Shown in pieces: positions 24,788-33,005 of a stretch of DNA of 64,000 nucleotides (within the stretch, counting starts at the first letter, position 1; the number at the start of each line of letters is the position of its first letter). Origin of the DNA: Prosthecobacter algae (GTDB lineage Bacteria > Verrucomicrobiota > Verrucomicrobiia > Verrucomicrobiales > Verrucomicrobiaceae); NCBI RefSeq assembly GCF_039542385.1, contig NZ_BAABIA010000006.1, forward strand, positions 107,169 through 171,168, given 5' to 3'. A model generated the notes under the pieces. It was given only the letters and a program-made list of their open reading frames with translations. It ran no database searches and had not been told where the DNA came from. The position numbers and the translations under genes are program-made.

Positions 24788-24858
24788 GGGCCTGACAAAG
24801 CAATGCTTATTTGCGCAGTCAAGCAATTACAAAGACGGCCCCACAAGTATCGAAGCCG

Positions 24859-26187
24859 TCACTTTTGGCGCTTCTTTTTCTTCACCCCGCCAGATGCCTT
24901 AAGAAAGGCCTCATCCAACTCAACCGGACGTGCATCTTTGAACTGATCAAGCACCCTGGCCAGGCGCGTTGCAGCTTCAGCAGCCTCTCTATTCAGGGAT
25001 TCCACCGCCAGGGCTTCTTTCTCCAAAGGATCTGCGACGAGATTAAAGAACCGACCATCCCGATAAAGTTTAAAGCGGTGGTCAAAGGCAAATTCCTGGA
25101 CGCTGAGATCGGGTTTTTGGCGGGGTGAATACCAGCCATACAGCCATTCACGCGGTGTGCCGGGCTGCCCTTTTAACTGAGGCAAGAAGCTCACGCCATC
25201 CACCTGGGCAGGAACAGGAATCCCGGCCATTTCGCAGAGTGTCGGGAGAAAGTCCGTGGTGCTGATGAGGTCTTTGCTGACACGTCCTGCGCTCATTTGG
25301 GCTGGCCAGTTGGCGATCATGGGCACATGCGTACCCTGCCTGTTCGTCTTGCCTTTGCCGCCTGCATAGGGCCGTCCTTGGAACTGGCTGGTGATCTTGC
25401 TAGAGGTGCCATTGTCTCCGAGGAAAAGAAGGACGGTGTTCTCCCGCAGGGCGAGTTCATCCAAGCGAGCGACGAGTTCGCCGATGAGCTTGTCCATGTA
25501 GGCGGTCATGTCGGCAAAGTGTTTGTTATCCCGCTTCGCATTTTCACCCGTGGTCTTGGGATCCCATTCTGCGCTGTCCGGCGTGGGCTGGAAAGGATCG
25601 TGGGTGAGGATCATCGGGTAATAAAGGAAGAACGGCTGCTGCCGATGACGGGTGATGAAATCGAGGGCGAAGTCATTCACGAGTTTGGGTCCGTATTCGC
25701 CATGGGTGAAATCCACAGGCTCGCCATTGTGCTCCAGGCCTGGATTGGCATAACGAGGAGGGCGACGCGTGTGCTGCCAGAGGTAGGATTCCTCAAACCC
25801 GAAGTGCTGAGGCAGCCCCTTGTCCTGGCCGAGCTGCCATTTGCCACAGATGCCTGTGGCATAACCGGCTTTTTTCAAAAGCTGGCCAAACGTCGTTTCG
25901 GTGGTCGGTAGGGTTCCGAAGTTGAAGTAATTGCGCACGTTGTAGCGCCCTGTCATGAGCTGCACTCGGGTGGGTGTGCAGAGCGGCTGGGAGTGGCAGT
26001 GCTCAAAACGCAGCCCCTCGGCGGCGAGCCGGTCCAGATGCGGTGTCTGGTAAGACTGGCCACCATTGGCGGTGAGGCATTCATAACCAAAATCATCCGC
26101 CATGATGAGGATGATGTTCGGCTTCTCCGCCCGCGCCGCAAAGCCGAAGACCAGCAACAGGCTCAACCAAAGCAGTGGCGTCCTCAT
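24859..26187 (-). CDS. Secreted sulfatase (sulfatase 6)
   Basis: A 442-residue sulfatase from ATG 26187, which overlaps the stop of the upstream sulfatase by ATGA. Signal peptide residues 1-20; Asp pair 31-32 (MADDFGYEC); formylglycine motif CTPTR (Cys70), then VQLMTGRYNVRNYFNFG; GKWQLG in place of the more common GKWH; LFLGDNGTSSKI as the metal loop. The C-terminus ends with the basic tail GGVKKKKRQK. It is the last gene of a four-sulfatase run. Confidence 0.88.
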   Translation of the reverse strand: MRTPLLWLSLLLVFGFAARAEKPNIILIMADDFGYECLTANGGQSYQTPHLDRLAAEGLRFEHCHSQPLCTPTRVQLMTGRYNVRNYFNFGTLPTTETTFGQLLKKAGYATGICGKWQLGQDKGLPQHFGFEESYLWQHTRRPPRYANPGLEHNGEPVDFTHGEYGPKLVNDFALDFITRHRQQPFFLYYPMILTHDPFQPTPDSAEWDPKTTGENAKRDNKHFADMTAYMDKLIGELVARLDELALRENTVLLFLGDNGTSSKITSQFQGRPYAGGKGKTNRQGTHVPMIANWPAQMSAGRVSKDLISTTDFLPTLCEMAGIPVPAQVDGVSFLPQLKGQPGTPREWLYGWYSPRQKPDLSVQEFAFDHRFKLYRDGRFFNLVADPLEKEALAVESLNREAAEAATRLARVLDQFKDARPVELDEAFLKASGGVKKKKRQK

Positions 26188-27992
26188 GGTTCGGAAAGCA
26201 GGTATTTGGGAATGCGGTCGTTGGGTTCCTTCATGTTCAGGTTCTTCACGGTCGCTTTGGCTTCGGCCAAGGTGACGTGACCTGCCTTCCACATGAAATC
26301 GAGGGCATTCAATGCGGCGAGCGATTCATACAGCTCGCCTTTTTGAATGACCTCTTGGATCGTAGCGAGAGCATCGCCCTTTTGCCCCAGATATCCCAGA
26401 GCTTCGGCCGCGACCACGCGCACATCCTTGCTGTCGTCCTGGAGGAGTTTGACGAGGGCGTCCTTGGCTGGCGCGGCTTTGTCCTGAAGGATCAGGCAAC
26501 CGGTGGCCGCCCAGTAGCGGATGAGCGGATTCGGATCGCCTAGAGCGCCGATGAAGGCGGGGATATGGGCGGCATCGCGGGCCGTGGCTGCATCGGCCAC
26601 ATCCATGAGCCGCTCCAGAGGATAGGCATCGCTCTGGGCGTAGTCGTAGATTGTCTTGTCGCCTGCGAGCTGCCTGTACATGCCTTCAGGAATGAAGACC
26701 GTATCGCGGGTGCGCAGCATCTCTTCACGCAGCGTCTGGCGCATCCTGGCGAGGCGATCTTGATGCATCGTTTGTTGGGCTAGATTGGTCAGCTCAAAGG
26801 GATCTTCCCCAGGCTGATACAGCTCCTCACCGGGCTTGGGCTTCCAATAGGCCGACTGAATCTCATTGCAACGGCCTGCGGCAAATTCGGCATACCAGGA
26901 ACGCATGCTGGGCTGCACCTGGAATGGATAGCTGTAATGCTGCCCCCAGGGACGATGCGGGGAGTAATTGCGCACGTAGCGAAAGTCCGCATCGCGAACG
27001 GCGCGGACGGTGTCGTATCGCTCATCCATGCGCCCCCGGTAAAGGAAGACGTGGTCGCGGGGCGGGGCCTTCTTTTCACCCAGGAAGGGGCGGCCCTGGT
27101 AATGCGCGGGCACGGGCACCTGGCAGAGACTGAAAACGGTGGCTGGGAAGTCTACAAAGCTCACCAGATCCTCCACCCATTCACCCGGTTTGGCAGGAGC
27201 CAGATGCTGCCATTTTTGAGGGATGCGAACGATCAAAGGCACACGGGTGCCGGAATCGTGGATGTTGCGTTTCCCGCGAGGCAGGGCACCGCCGTGGTCG
27301 CCATAATAGAAAACAATGGTGTCATCAGCGAGGCCCGCCTTGTCCAGTTCCGCCAGCACTTGCCCCACCTGCGCATCCATCAGGGTCATCTGGTCATAGT
27401 AGTTGGCCCAGTCACGCCGGATCTCTGGCGTGTCCGGGTGGTAAGGAGGCAGCGGCATGGCCACGGGGGCGATGCGAAACGTGGTCTTGCCGGGCTTCGG
27501 AGCTACCTGACTTTCATGGCTGGTGGTGAAGTTAAAGATGGCGAAGAAGGGCTGGCCTTTGGCGCGATTTTTATAGTGCGCCTTGTTGCTGCCTTCGTCC
27601 CACAGCTTCTTCCCTGCCCCAGCCACATTGTAGTCTGTCTTACTGTTGTTTGTGCAGTAGTATCCGGCGGCCCGCAGGTGCTCCGGGTAAAGCTTGAACG
27701 CTGCCGGGATGGCCACAGCGCTGCGGTGATTGTGCACCCCCAGGCTACTGGCATACATGCCAGTGATCAGCGTGGTTCGCGCGGCTGAACAGACGGGCGC
27801 ATTGGCATAGGCATGACGATACCGCAGCCCCTGAGAAGCCAGTTTGTCCAGGTGCGGCGTCACAGCCAGCTTGTCGCCATAACAACCGAGGTAAGGGCTG
27901 TTGTCCTCACTCGTGATCCATAAGATGTTAGGCCGATCCGCTGCATGCAGCAGGCTTGCGAACAAGAAAAGGCAGAGGGTGAGCAGCTTCAT
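26184..27992 (-). CDS. Secreted sulfatase with HEAT-like C-terminus and CxAxR site (sulfatase 7)
   Basis: A 602-residue protein with signal peptide (1-18). N-terminal sulfatase domain: ITSEDNSPYLGCYGD with Glu-Asp instead of Asp-Asp, formylglycine motif CSAAR (Cys68), then TTLITGMYASSLGVHNHRS, like the heparan N-sulfatase branch. VFYYGDHGGALPRGKRN is the metal loop. After residue about 450 comes an alpha-helical region of HEAT-like repeats (NPLIRYWAATGCLILQ, DDSKDVRVVAAEALGYLG). The Pro of the classic CxPxR is Ala; CxAxR is accepted by anaerobic-type maturases. It overlaps both neighbours by ATGA. Confidence 0.86.
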   Translation of the reverse strand: MKLLTLCLFLFASLLHAADRPNILWITSEDNSPYLGCYGDKLAVTPHLDKLASQGLRYRHAYANAPVCSAARTTLITGMYASSLGVHNHRSAVAIPAAFKLYPEHLRAAGYYCTNNSKTDYNVAGAGKKLWDEGSNKAHYKNRAKGQPFFAIFNFTTSHESQVAPKPGKTTFRIAPVAMPLPPYHPDTPEIRRDWANYYDQMTLMDAQVGQVLAELDKAGLADDTIVFYYGDHGGALPRGKRNIHDSGTRVPLIVRIPQKWQHLAPAKPGEWVEDLVSFVDFPATVFSLCQVPVPAHYQGRPFLGEKKAPPRDHVFLYRGRMDERYDTVRAVRDADFRYVRNYSPHRPWGQHYSYPFQVQPSMRSWYAEFAAGRCNEIQSAYWKPKPGEELYQPGEDPFELTNLAQQTMHQDRLARMRQTLREEMLRTRDTVFIPEGMYRQLAGDKTIYDYAQSDAYPLERLMDVADAATARDAAHIPAFIGALGDPNPLIRYWAATGCLILQDKAAPAKDALVKLLQDDSKDVRVVAAEALGYLGQKGDALATIQEVIQKGELYESLAALNALDFMWKAGHVTLAEAKATVKNLNMKEPNDRIPKYLLSEP

Positions 27993-29587
27993 GGGCGAAC
28001 GGCTTTGGCTTTTTTGCCAGGCTGGTTTTGGAAGGGTTTGCTGATGACCACCGGCACGTCATTGGCCTGGGTGGGTCCGGGTGTGGAGCGGCCTTCGGCC
28101 ACGTATTTTTCCAGCAGGGCACGGAGCTCGGCCACGAGCTCCGGTTTGGCGGCATAGAGGTTGTTCTTCTCGATGAGGTCTTCCTTTAGATTGTAGAGTT
28201 CTCCAGGCTGATCATGGGCCGTGTAGCCGCGCTGCTTTTTCATCCACTCCGGTTCCCCTGCACGGCGGTTGTCATCTCCGGTGACGTGGGCGATGAGCAC
28301 CCAGTCGCCTTTACGAATGGCAAAACGGCCGGATCCGCTGTGATGGACAGTGCCTTCGCGCACGGGCCGCCCGAGCTTATCGTTCCACAAAATGGACAAC
28401 AAGTTGTGGCTGTCCACTGCGGCCTCGGCAGGATACTCAGCCCCGACGATGGCAGCGGCGGTGCTCATGAAATCCACATGGCAGATGGTTTCATCATTCA
28501 CGCTGCCAGCGGCGATCTTTCTGGGCCAGCGGGCGACAAAAGGCACCCTGTGCCCGGCTTCCCAAAGGTCACGTTTGGCCCCGCGGAGACCGTCCAGGCT
28601 GTGGTGCTTGTATTGTTGCACGCGATCATAGACGCCGGGCTTCACCTCTCCGGTGACTTCCGGCCCATTGTCACTGGTGAAGATGACGAGGGTGTTGTCG
28701 GCAATTCCTTCGCGCTCCAAAGCTTCAAGAATCTGGCCGACGCACCAGTCGGTCTGAAAAACGAAGTCGCCATAATCACCCACGGTCGTCTTGCCCTGAA
28801 ACTCCTTCGCAGGTACGACGGGGTAATGGGGTGAGGTGAGCGCGTAGTAGAGAAAGAAGGGCTTGCCGCTTTTGGCCGAGGTCTCCACAAAGCTCACGGC
28901 CTGACGATTCAACTCAGGCAGGATGTCCACCAGCTTCCAGCCCGGCATCATGGGACCGGGGCGATTAAAGCCATCCGCGCGTCCGGTATCGGGCAACGTG
29001 GGAATCCCCACCGTGCGATCGTTTTTCAAAAAGCAGTAAGGAGGATAGTTGGGCACATCCACGCCGAAGTAATGATCAAAACCGTGATCCAGCGGACCCC
29101 CTTTGAACGGCTGGGTGAAGTCCACATTGCTCAGCCTGTCCTCACCAGCGGAGGCTGGCTGGCCGTCCTTCGTGGGCCACTGGATGCCCAGGTGCCATTT
29201 GCCAATCAGCCCAGTGGTATAACCATGATCATGCAGCAGTTCGGCCACGGTGTATTGCGCGTCTTGGAGCAAAGGAGCGCCCCAGGGGGCCACCACGCCC
29301 TGCTGCAACTTTGACCGCCAAGCGTAACGCCCCGTCATCAGGGCATAACGGGTGGGTGAGCAGACCGAGGCCGGAGAATGCGCATCGGTGAAACGAATGC
29401 CCTCCTTGGCGATGCGGTCCACATTGGGAGTGGGGATTTTGGAAGGCTGCTTTTTGTAAGCGCCGATGTCGCCATAGCCCAGGTCATCGGCGAGAATGAA
29501 GATGATGTTAGGCGGCTTCGTCTCGGCGGCAGGCAGAACCGAAGGCAGCAACAAAGCCGCAGAGAACAGGGACAAGAGAGCTTTCAT
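27989..29587 (-). CDS. Secreted arylsulfatase (sulfatase 8)
   Basis: A 532-residue sulfatase from ATG 29587. Signal peptide about residues 1-20; Asp pair 34-35 (LADDLGYGD); formylglycine motif CSPTR (Cys76) then YALMTGRYAWRSKLQQGV; GKWHLG near 145; FTSDNGPEVTG as the metal loop. The GRYAWRS block is typical of a bacterial arylsulfatase branch that includes enzymes on sulfated algal glycans. The C-terminal end is basic (PGKKAKAVRP). It is 25 bases after sulfatase 9 and overlaps sulfatase 7 by ATGA. Confidence 0.88.
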   Translation of the reverse strand: MKALLSLFSAALLLPSVLPAAETKPPNIIFILADDLGYGDIGAYKKQPSKIPTPNVDRIAKEGIRFTDAHSPASVCSPTRYALMTGRYAWRSKLQQGVVAPWGAPLLQDAQYTVAELLHDHGYTTGLIGKWHLGIQWPTKDGQPASAGEDRLSNVDFTQPFKGGPLDHGFDHYFGVDVPNYPPYCFLKNDRTVGIPTLPDTGRADGFNRPGPMMPGWKLVDILPELNRQAVSFVETSAKSGKPFFLYYALTSPHYPVVPAKEFQGKTTVGDYGDFVFQTDWCVGQILEALEREGIADNTLVIFTSDNGPEVTGEVKPGVYDRVQQYKHHSLDGLRGAKRDLWEAGHRVPFVARWPRKIAAGSVNDETICHVDFMSTAAAIVGAEYPAEAAVDSHNLLSILWNDKLGRPVREGTVHHSGSGRFAIRKGDWVLIAHVTGDDNRRAGEPEWMKKQRGYTAHDQPGELYNLKEDLIEKNNLYAAKPELVAELRALLEKYVAEGRSTPGPTQANDVPVVISKPFQNQPGKKAKAVRP

Positions 29588-29612
29588 GAGGAGTAATACT
29601 GATGGCAGACGA

Positions 29613-31052
29613 TCACTTCTTTTTCTTCTTCCCATCAGCCTTCCAGTGAGGTTCCCACTCCGGCAGTTCCGTGCGGGCGGTCTTCAGATAGGCGCCAATC
29701 TTCTCCGCGATCTCGGGATGCTCCTTGGCCACATTGGTTTTTTCCGCGACATCGTTTTGCTGATCGTAAAGGAGCACGGGGGCCTCTGGCCCGCCCTGGC
29801 GGATACCTTTCCAGCGCCCCTGATAAAGAGCCGCCAGCTTAAATCCGCCCTCATGAAACTCCCAGTAGAGGAACTCATGCTTCCCCTGCCCTTCTTGGCC
29901 TAACAAAGTGGGCTTAAAGCTGATGGAATCAATCTTCTCTGGAGCCTTGGCTCCAGCCAGATCGGCGGCCGTGCCCAGCCAGTCGGCAAAGGAGGCGACA
30001 TGGCCCGTCTCCACATCCGCCTTCACCTTGCCCGGCCACCAGGCGATGAGCGGGACACGGATGCCACCATCGGTGAGACTGCGCTTGATGCCGGTGTAGG
30101 GGCCGGAGGGATTGAAGCGGGAGAGGTCGTGGTTGCTCTCATCATGCGGTCCGTTATCGCTGGTGAAAATGACCAGTGTTTTTTCAGCCAGCCCCTGCGC
30201 CTTCAGCAGGTCCAGCATGCGCCCCACATAACCATCCAGGCGGGTGATCATCGCCGCCTGACCTTTGTCGGGCTTCGGCCAGTCCTTGCTTTCATAGGGG
30301 CCGTAGTCAGGCACTTCGGCGCCATCCTTGAGTTCGCGAGTCCGCTCGTTGTTCGCGTGAGGCACGACCATGCTCCAGTAGAGGAAAAAAGGAGCGGCCT
30401 TGTTTTCTTCCACATACTTCAGCGCCTCATCGGCAAAAAGATCATCGGAAAAATGAACTGGCTGGGTGGCATAACCGCCGCCGTTTTCGCCCAGAGGTGT
30501 GACGATGTTCGAAAGCGGTTCCTTGGTCTCATTGCGCCAGAGATAGTCCGGGTAATGATTGTGGGCATGGGTCTGGTTTAGGTAGCCGTAGAAGTAATCA
30601 AAGCCTTGCTTGCGCGGCAGTCCCGTCGCAGCAGCCCCTTCATCACCCAGGCCCCATTTGCCGATGAGGGCGGTCTTGTAGCCAGCTTCCTGAAGCACCT
30701 TCGCCACGGTGACATCGCCTTCTTTGAGGGCCTGGGCCCCAGGATTGGTCTTGCCGGAATTGCCGCGCACCCGGGTGTGCCCGTGATGCAGGCCGGTCAT
30801 CAGCACGCTGCGGGAAGGCGCACAAACCGTGGCCCCGGCGTAAAAGTGGGTGAACTTCATGCCCTCCTTCGCCATGCGATCCAGGTTCGGAGTGGTGATG
30901 ACCTTTTGGCCAAAGCATCCCAGATCGCCATAGCCCAGGTCATCCGCCATGATCCAGATGATGTTGGGCCGTTCGGCGGCGGAAAGGCTGTTGGTGGCCA
31001 AGGCAAGGCCGAGGGTGATCAGCGTCAAAAAAGTGGCGGCAGGTTTGGACAT
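29613..31052 (-). CDS. Secreted arylsulfatase (sulfatase 9)
   Basis: A 479-residue sulfatase. Signal peptide about residues 1-26; Asp pair 37-38 (MADDLGYGD); formylglycine motif CAPSR (Cys77), followed by SVLMTGLHHGHTRVRGN; GKWGLGDEG in place of GKWH; FTSDNGPHDESNHD as the metal loop. It belongs to the widespread group of bacterial arylsulfatases with the HGHTRVRGN block. The C-terminus is KADGKKKKK, a lysine-rich tail. It is the first gene of the four-sulfatase transcript that runs to 24859. Confidence 0.9.
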   Translation of the reverse strand: MSKPAATFLTLITLGLALATNSLSAAERPNIIWIMADDLGYGDLGCFGQKVITTPNLDRMAKEGMKFTHFYAGATVCAPSRSVLMTGLHHGHTRVRGNSGKTNPGAQALKEGDVTVAKVLQEAGYKTALIGKWGLGDEGAAATGLPRKQGFDYFYGYLNQTHAHNHYPDYLWRNETKEPLSNIVTPLGENGGGYATQPVHFSDDLFADEALKYVEENKAAPFFLYWSMVVPHANNERTRELKDGAEVPDYGPYESKDWPKPDKGQAAMITRLDGYVGRMLDLLKAQGLAEKTLVIFTSDNGPHDESNHDLSRFNPSGPYTGIKRSLTDGGIRVPLIAWWPGKVKADVETGHVASFADWLGTAADLAGAKAPEKIDSISFKPTLLGQEGQGKHEFLYWEFHEGGFKLAALYQGRWKGIRQGGPEAPVLLYDQQNDVAEKTNVAKEHPEIAEKIGAYLKTARTELPEWEPHWKADGKKKKK

Positions 31053-31217
31053 GTCGGTTGGAGGGGAATGGGCAATCCATTGAACGTCGGCGCAGGCAGG
31101 TCATTTCAAGGCATTCGAATTCGCCGAGGCCCGGGGCCGCTCCACTGAAACAGACCGCCCCGAAACAGGCCAGACAAATCCTCTGGCCTGCGACGCGAGC
31201 CCCATGTAAGGAAACGC

Positions 31218-31436
31218 ATGAAACTGGAACAGAATCAGATCTGGAAACAAGGCGACCTCTACCTGCGCATCGTGCACTGGGACCGCCAGTTCATCGTTTA
31301 CAAAGGGATGAAAGACCTGAAAACCAGGCAAGGCGCGGAGCAGCAGGTGAGCAAAAAGGAATTCTGCCGCCTGATCAAGGGTGCAGTCCTGCTGACCCCT
31401 GAAGAAGCACGCGGAGAGGCAGGCAAAGAGCCCTGA
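31218..31436 (+). CDS. Small hypothetical protein
   Basis: A 72-residue charged, soluble protein starting at ATG 31218. An AAGGA sequence eight bases before the start is one of the clearer ribosome binding sites of the window. The sequence IWKQGDLYLRIVHWDRQFIVYK suggests a small beta-rich fold of three strands, followed by a helix (SKKEFCRLIKGAVLL). No family recognised. It is the first of a plus-strand group that starts divergently from the sulfatases. Confidence 0.6.
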   Translation: MKLEQNQIWKQGDLYLRIVHWDRQFIVYKGMKDLKTRQGAEQQVSKKEFCRLIKGAVLLTPEEARGEAGKEP

Positions 31437-31488
31437 TTCCTGCTTGGCGACGCCCTCAGGCTGAGCCAATGTTTCCCCTCCCCCGACC

Positions 31489-32181
31489 ATGTCCCGCATT
31501 CAAAAAGTTCCCACGGCCCCCTTCAACCCCTTTTACGGCTGCGCCATCATGATCATGGCCGCCCTGGTCTTTGGCGGCATCATCGCCTGGAGCGCGTACT
31601 CGCTTTTCACCCAGGACAAGGAAATCGCAAAAATCACGGTGGATGCCCCCATCAAGCTGCCCCCCGTGGAGCTGACTCCAGAAGCCCGTACGGCCCTGGA
31701 AAAGCGTTTGAGTGACTTTGCCGAAGCGGCGAAAAAAGGTCAGCCAGCGGAACTGAACCTGACGGTCGCAGACCTCAACGGCATCATCAGCATCGCTCCG
31801 GACACGGGCTACGGCAGCTACGCAGACCTCATCCGCATCGAAGGCACCATGCCGGACAAGGATGCCATCACCAGCCAGGTCTGCCTGCCGCTGAACAACA
31901 TCAAATTCTGGGAAGACAAAAAGCGCTACCTCATCGGCCAGCTCACCTACTACGTGCATGTGCATGAGGAAGGCGTGGATGCCAAAGTCGTGGACGTGAA
32001 AGTGCCCGGCAAAGAAGTGCCCGATGGCTTCATCACCGGCATGGAGATCTGGCAGTGGGTGGCCCCTTATCGCAAGGTGGAGCCCATCGGAACTGTGCTG
32101 AAAGCTATCCGTCAGGTGAAGGTGACCCCTGAGGGAATGTGGCTGAGCACCGTGGCCCCCGATCCGGCGAAGAAGGGCTGA
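31489..32181 (+). CDS. Hypothetical membrane-anchored protein
   Basis: A 230-residue protein with one N-terminal membrane segment (about residues 17-40) after a short cytoplasmic stretch, and a large extracytoplasmic domain with mixed alpha/beta character. ELTPEARTALEKRLSDFAEAAKKG is a helix, followed by strand-rich sequence around YLIGQLTYYVHVHEEGVDAKV. No family recognised; the pattern is common to PVC hypothetical proteins. It is 34 bases ahead of the SGNH hydrolase and may be cotranscribed with it. Confidence 0.65.
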   Translation: MSRIQKVPTAPFNPFYGCAIMIMAALVFGGIIAWSAYSLFTQDKEIAKITVDAPIKLPPVELTPEARTALEKRLSDFAEAAKKGQPAELNLTVADLNGIISIAPDTGYGSYADLIRIEGTMPDKDAITSQVCLPLNNIKFWEDKKRYLIGQLTYYVHVHEEGVDAKVVDVKVPGKEVPDGFITGMEIWQWVAPYRKVEPIGTVLKAIRQVKVTPEGMWLSTVAPDPAKKG

Positions 32182-32215
32182 AATGTTTCTGGCGGCCCGT
32201 CGTTTTGACGAGTCC

Positions 32216-32896
32216 ATGAAACGCTCCAGCTTTCTCTTTCTACTGGCCACGGCGGCCTTCACTTTCACCTCTGCCCACGCGGCTGAAAAGCCCCGTGTGC
32301 TCCTCCTCGGCGATTCCATCTCCATGGGCTACACCCCAGTGGTGCAAAAATTGCTGGCGGATGAAATGACCGTCCTGCGGCCCATGGCCAAAAATGGCAA
32401 GGCGGAAAACTGCGGCGGCACCAATTCGGGCGTGGCCAACATTGACCGCTGGCTGCAGATTGACGGTGGCAAATGGAACGTGATCCATTTCAACTGGGGC
32501 CTGCATGACCTGAAGCATGTGAAGGCCGATGGCAAAGCCACCTCCGACCTGGCCACCGATCCCCCCCAGGCCACTGTGGAAGTGTATGAAAAGCAGCTCC
32601 GCGAAATCGTCGGCAAACTGAAGGCCACCGGGGCCAAGCTCGTCTTTGCCACCACCACGCCTGCACCTGCTGAACCCATGAAGGTCTATCGCAACAATGC
32701 CGACGTCATCCGCTACAACGAAGCCGCTGTGCGGGTAATGAAGGAAAACGGCATCCCGGTGAACGATCTGTACGCCTTTACCCAGCCCCGGATGAAGGAA
32801 CTGCAAATCCAACCAGCCAACGTCCATTTTACCCCTGCTGGATCGGAGGCCCTGGGAGCCGAAGTGGTGAAGGCCATCCGAGCCCAGGTGAAGTAA
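32216..32896 (+). CDS. Secreted SGNH/GDSL hydrolase
   Basis: A 226-residue protein from ATG 32216 with signal peptide ending ...TSAHA. Block I is VLLLGDSISMGY with the catalytic Ser of GDS (about residue 30). Block III is the NWGLHDL segment. Block V is the ANVHFTPAG segment with the catalytic His near the C-terminus. The family hydrolyses ester bonds, often acetyl groups on polysaccharides. With sulfatases and a GH50-like enzyme nearby, glycan deacetylation is a fair guess, but the sequence does not prove it. Confidence 0.85.
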   Translation: MKRSSFLFLLATAAFTFTSAHAAEKPRVLLLGDSISMGYTPVVQKLLADEMTVLRPMAKNGKAENCGGTNSGVANIDRWLQIDGGKWNVIHFNWGLHDLKHVKADGKATSDLATDPPQATVEVYEKQLREIVGKLKATGAKLVFATTTPAPAEPMKVYRNNADVIRYNEAAVRVMKENGIPVNDLYAFTQPRMKELQIQPANVHFTPAGSEALGAEVVKAIRAQVK

Positions 32897-32966
32897 ACCT
32901 GGAAGGGGACGGGGCTCCTGACGGCTGCCCCGGCCCGGTCCAATCGCGGGGAGCGAATAAACATTC

Positions 32967-32997
32967 TTGAACAATCCGGGCGTGGGCGGTGTATAGT
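32967..32997 (+). promoter_or_regulatory. Possible sigma-70-type promoter before the ClpP-like gene
   Basis: TTGAAC at 32967-32972 and TATAGT at 32992-32997 with a 19-base spacer. Transcription would start at about the ATG at 33006, giving little or no leader. Weak evidence; one match of this quality can occur by chance. Confidence 0.3.
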
Positions 32998-33005
32998 CAT
33001 CCGTG

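Noticed and set aside
12432..31052. Prophage or IS origin of the sulfatase region
   Set aside because: No integrase, transposase, terminal repeats or phage structural genes; base composition matches the neighbours.
31166..31190. Stem CAGGCCA / TGGCCTG as terminator
   Set aside because: No T-run on either strand, and it lies in a divergent promoter region.
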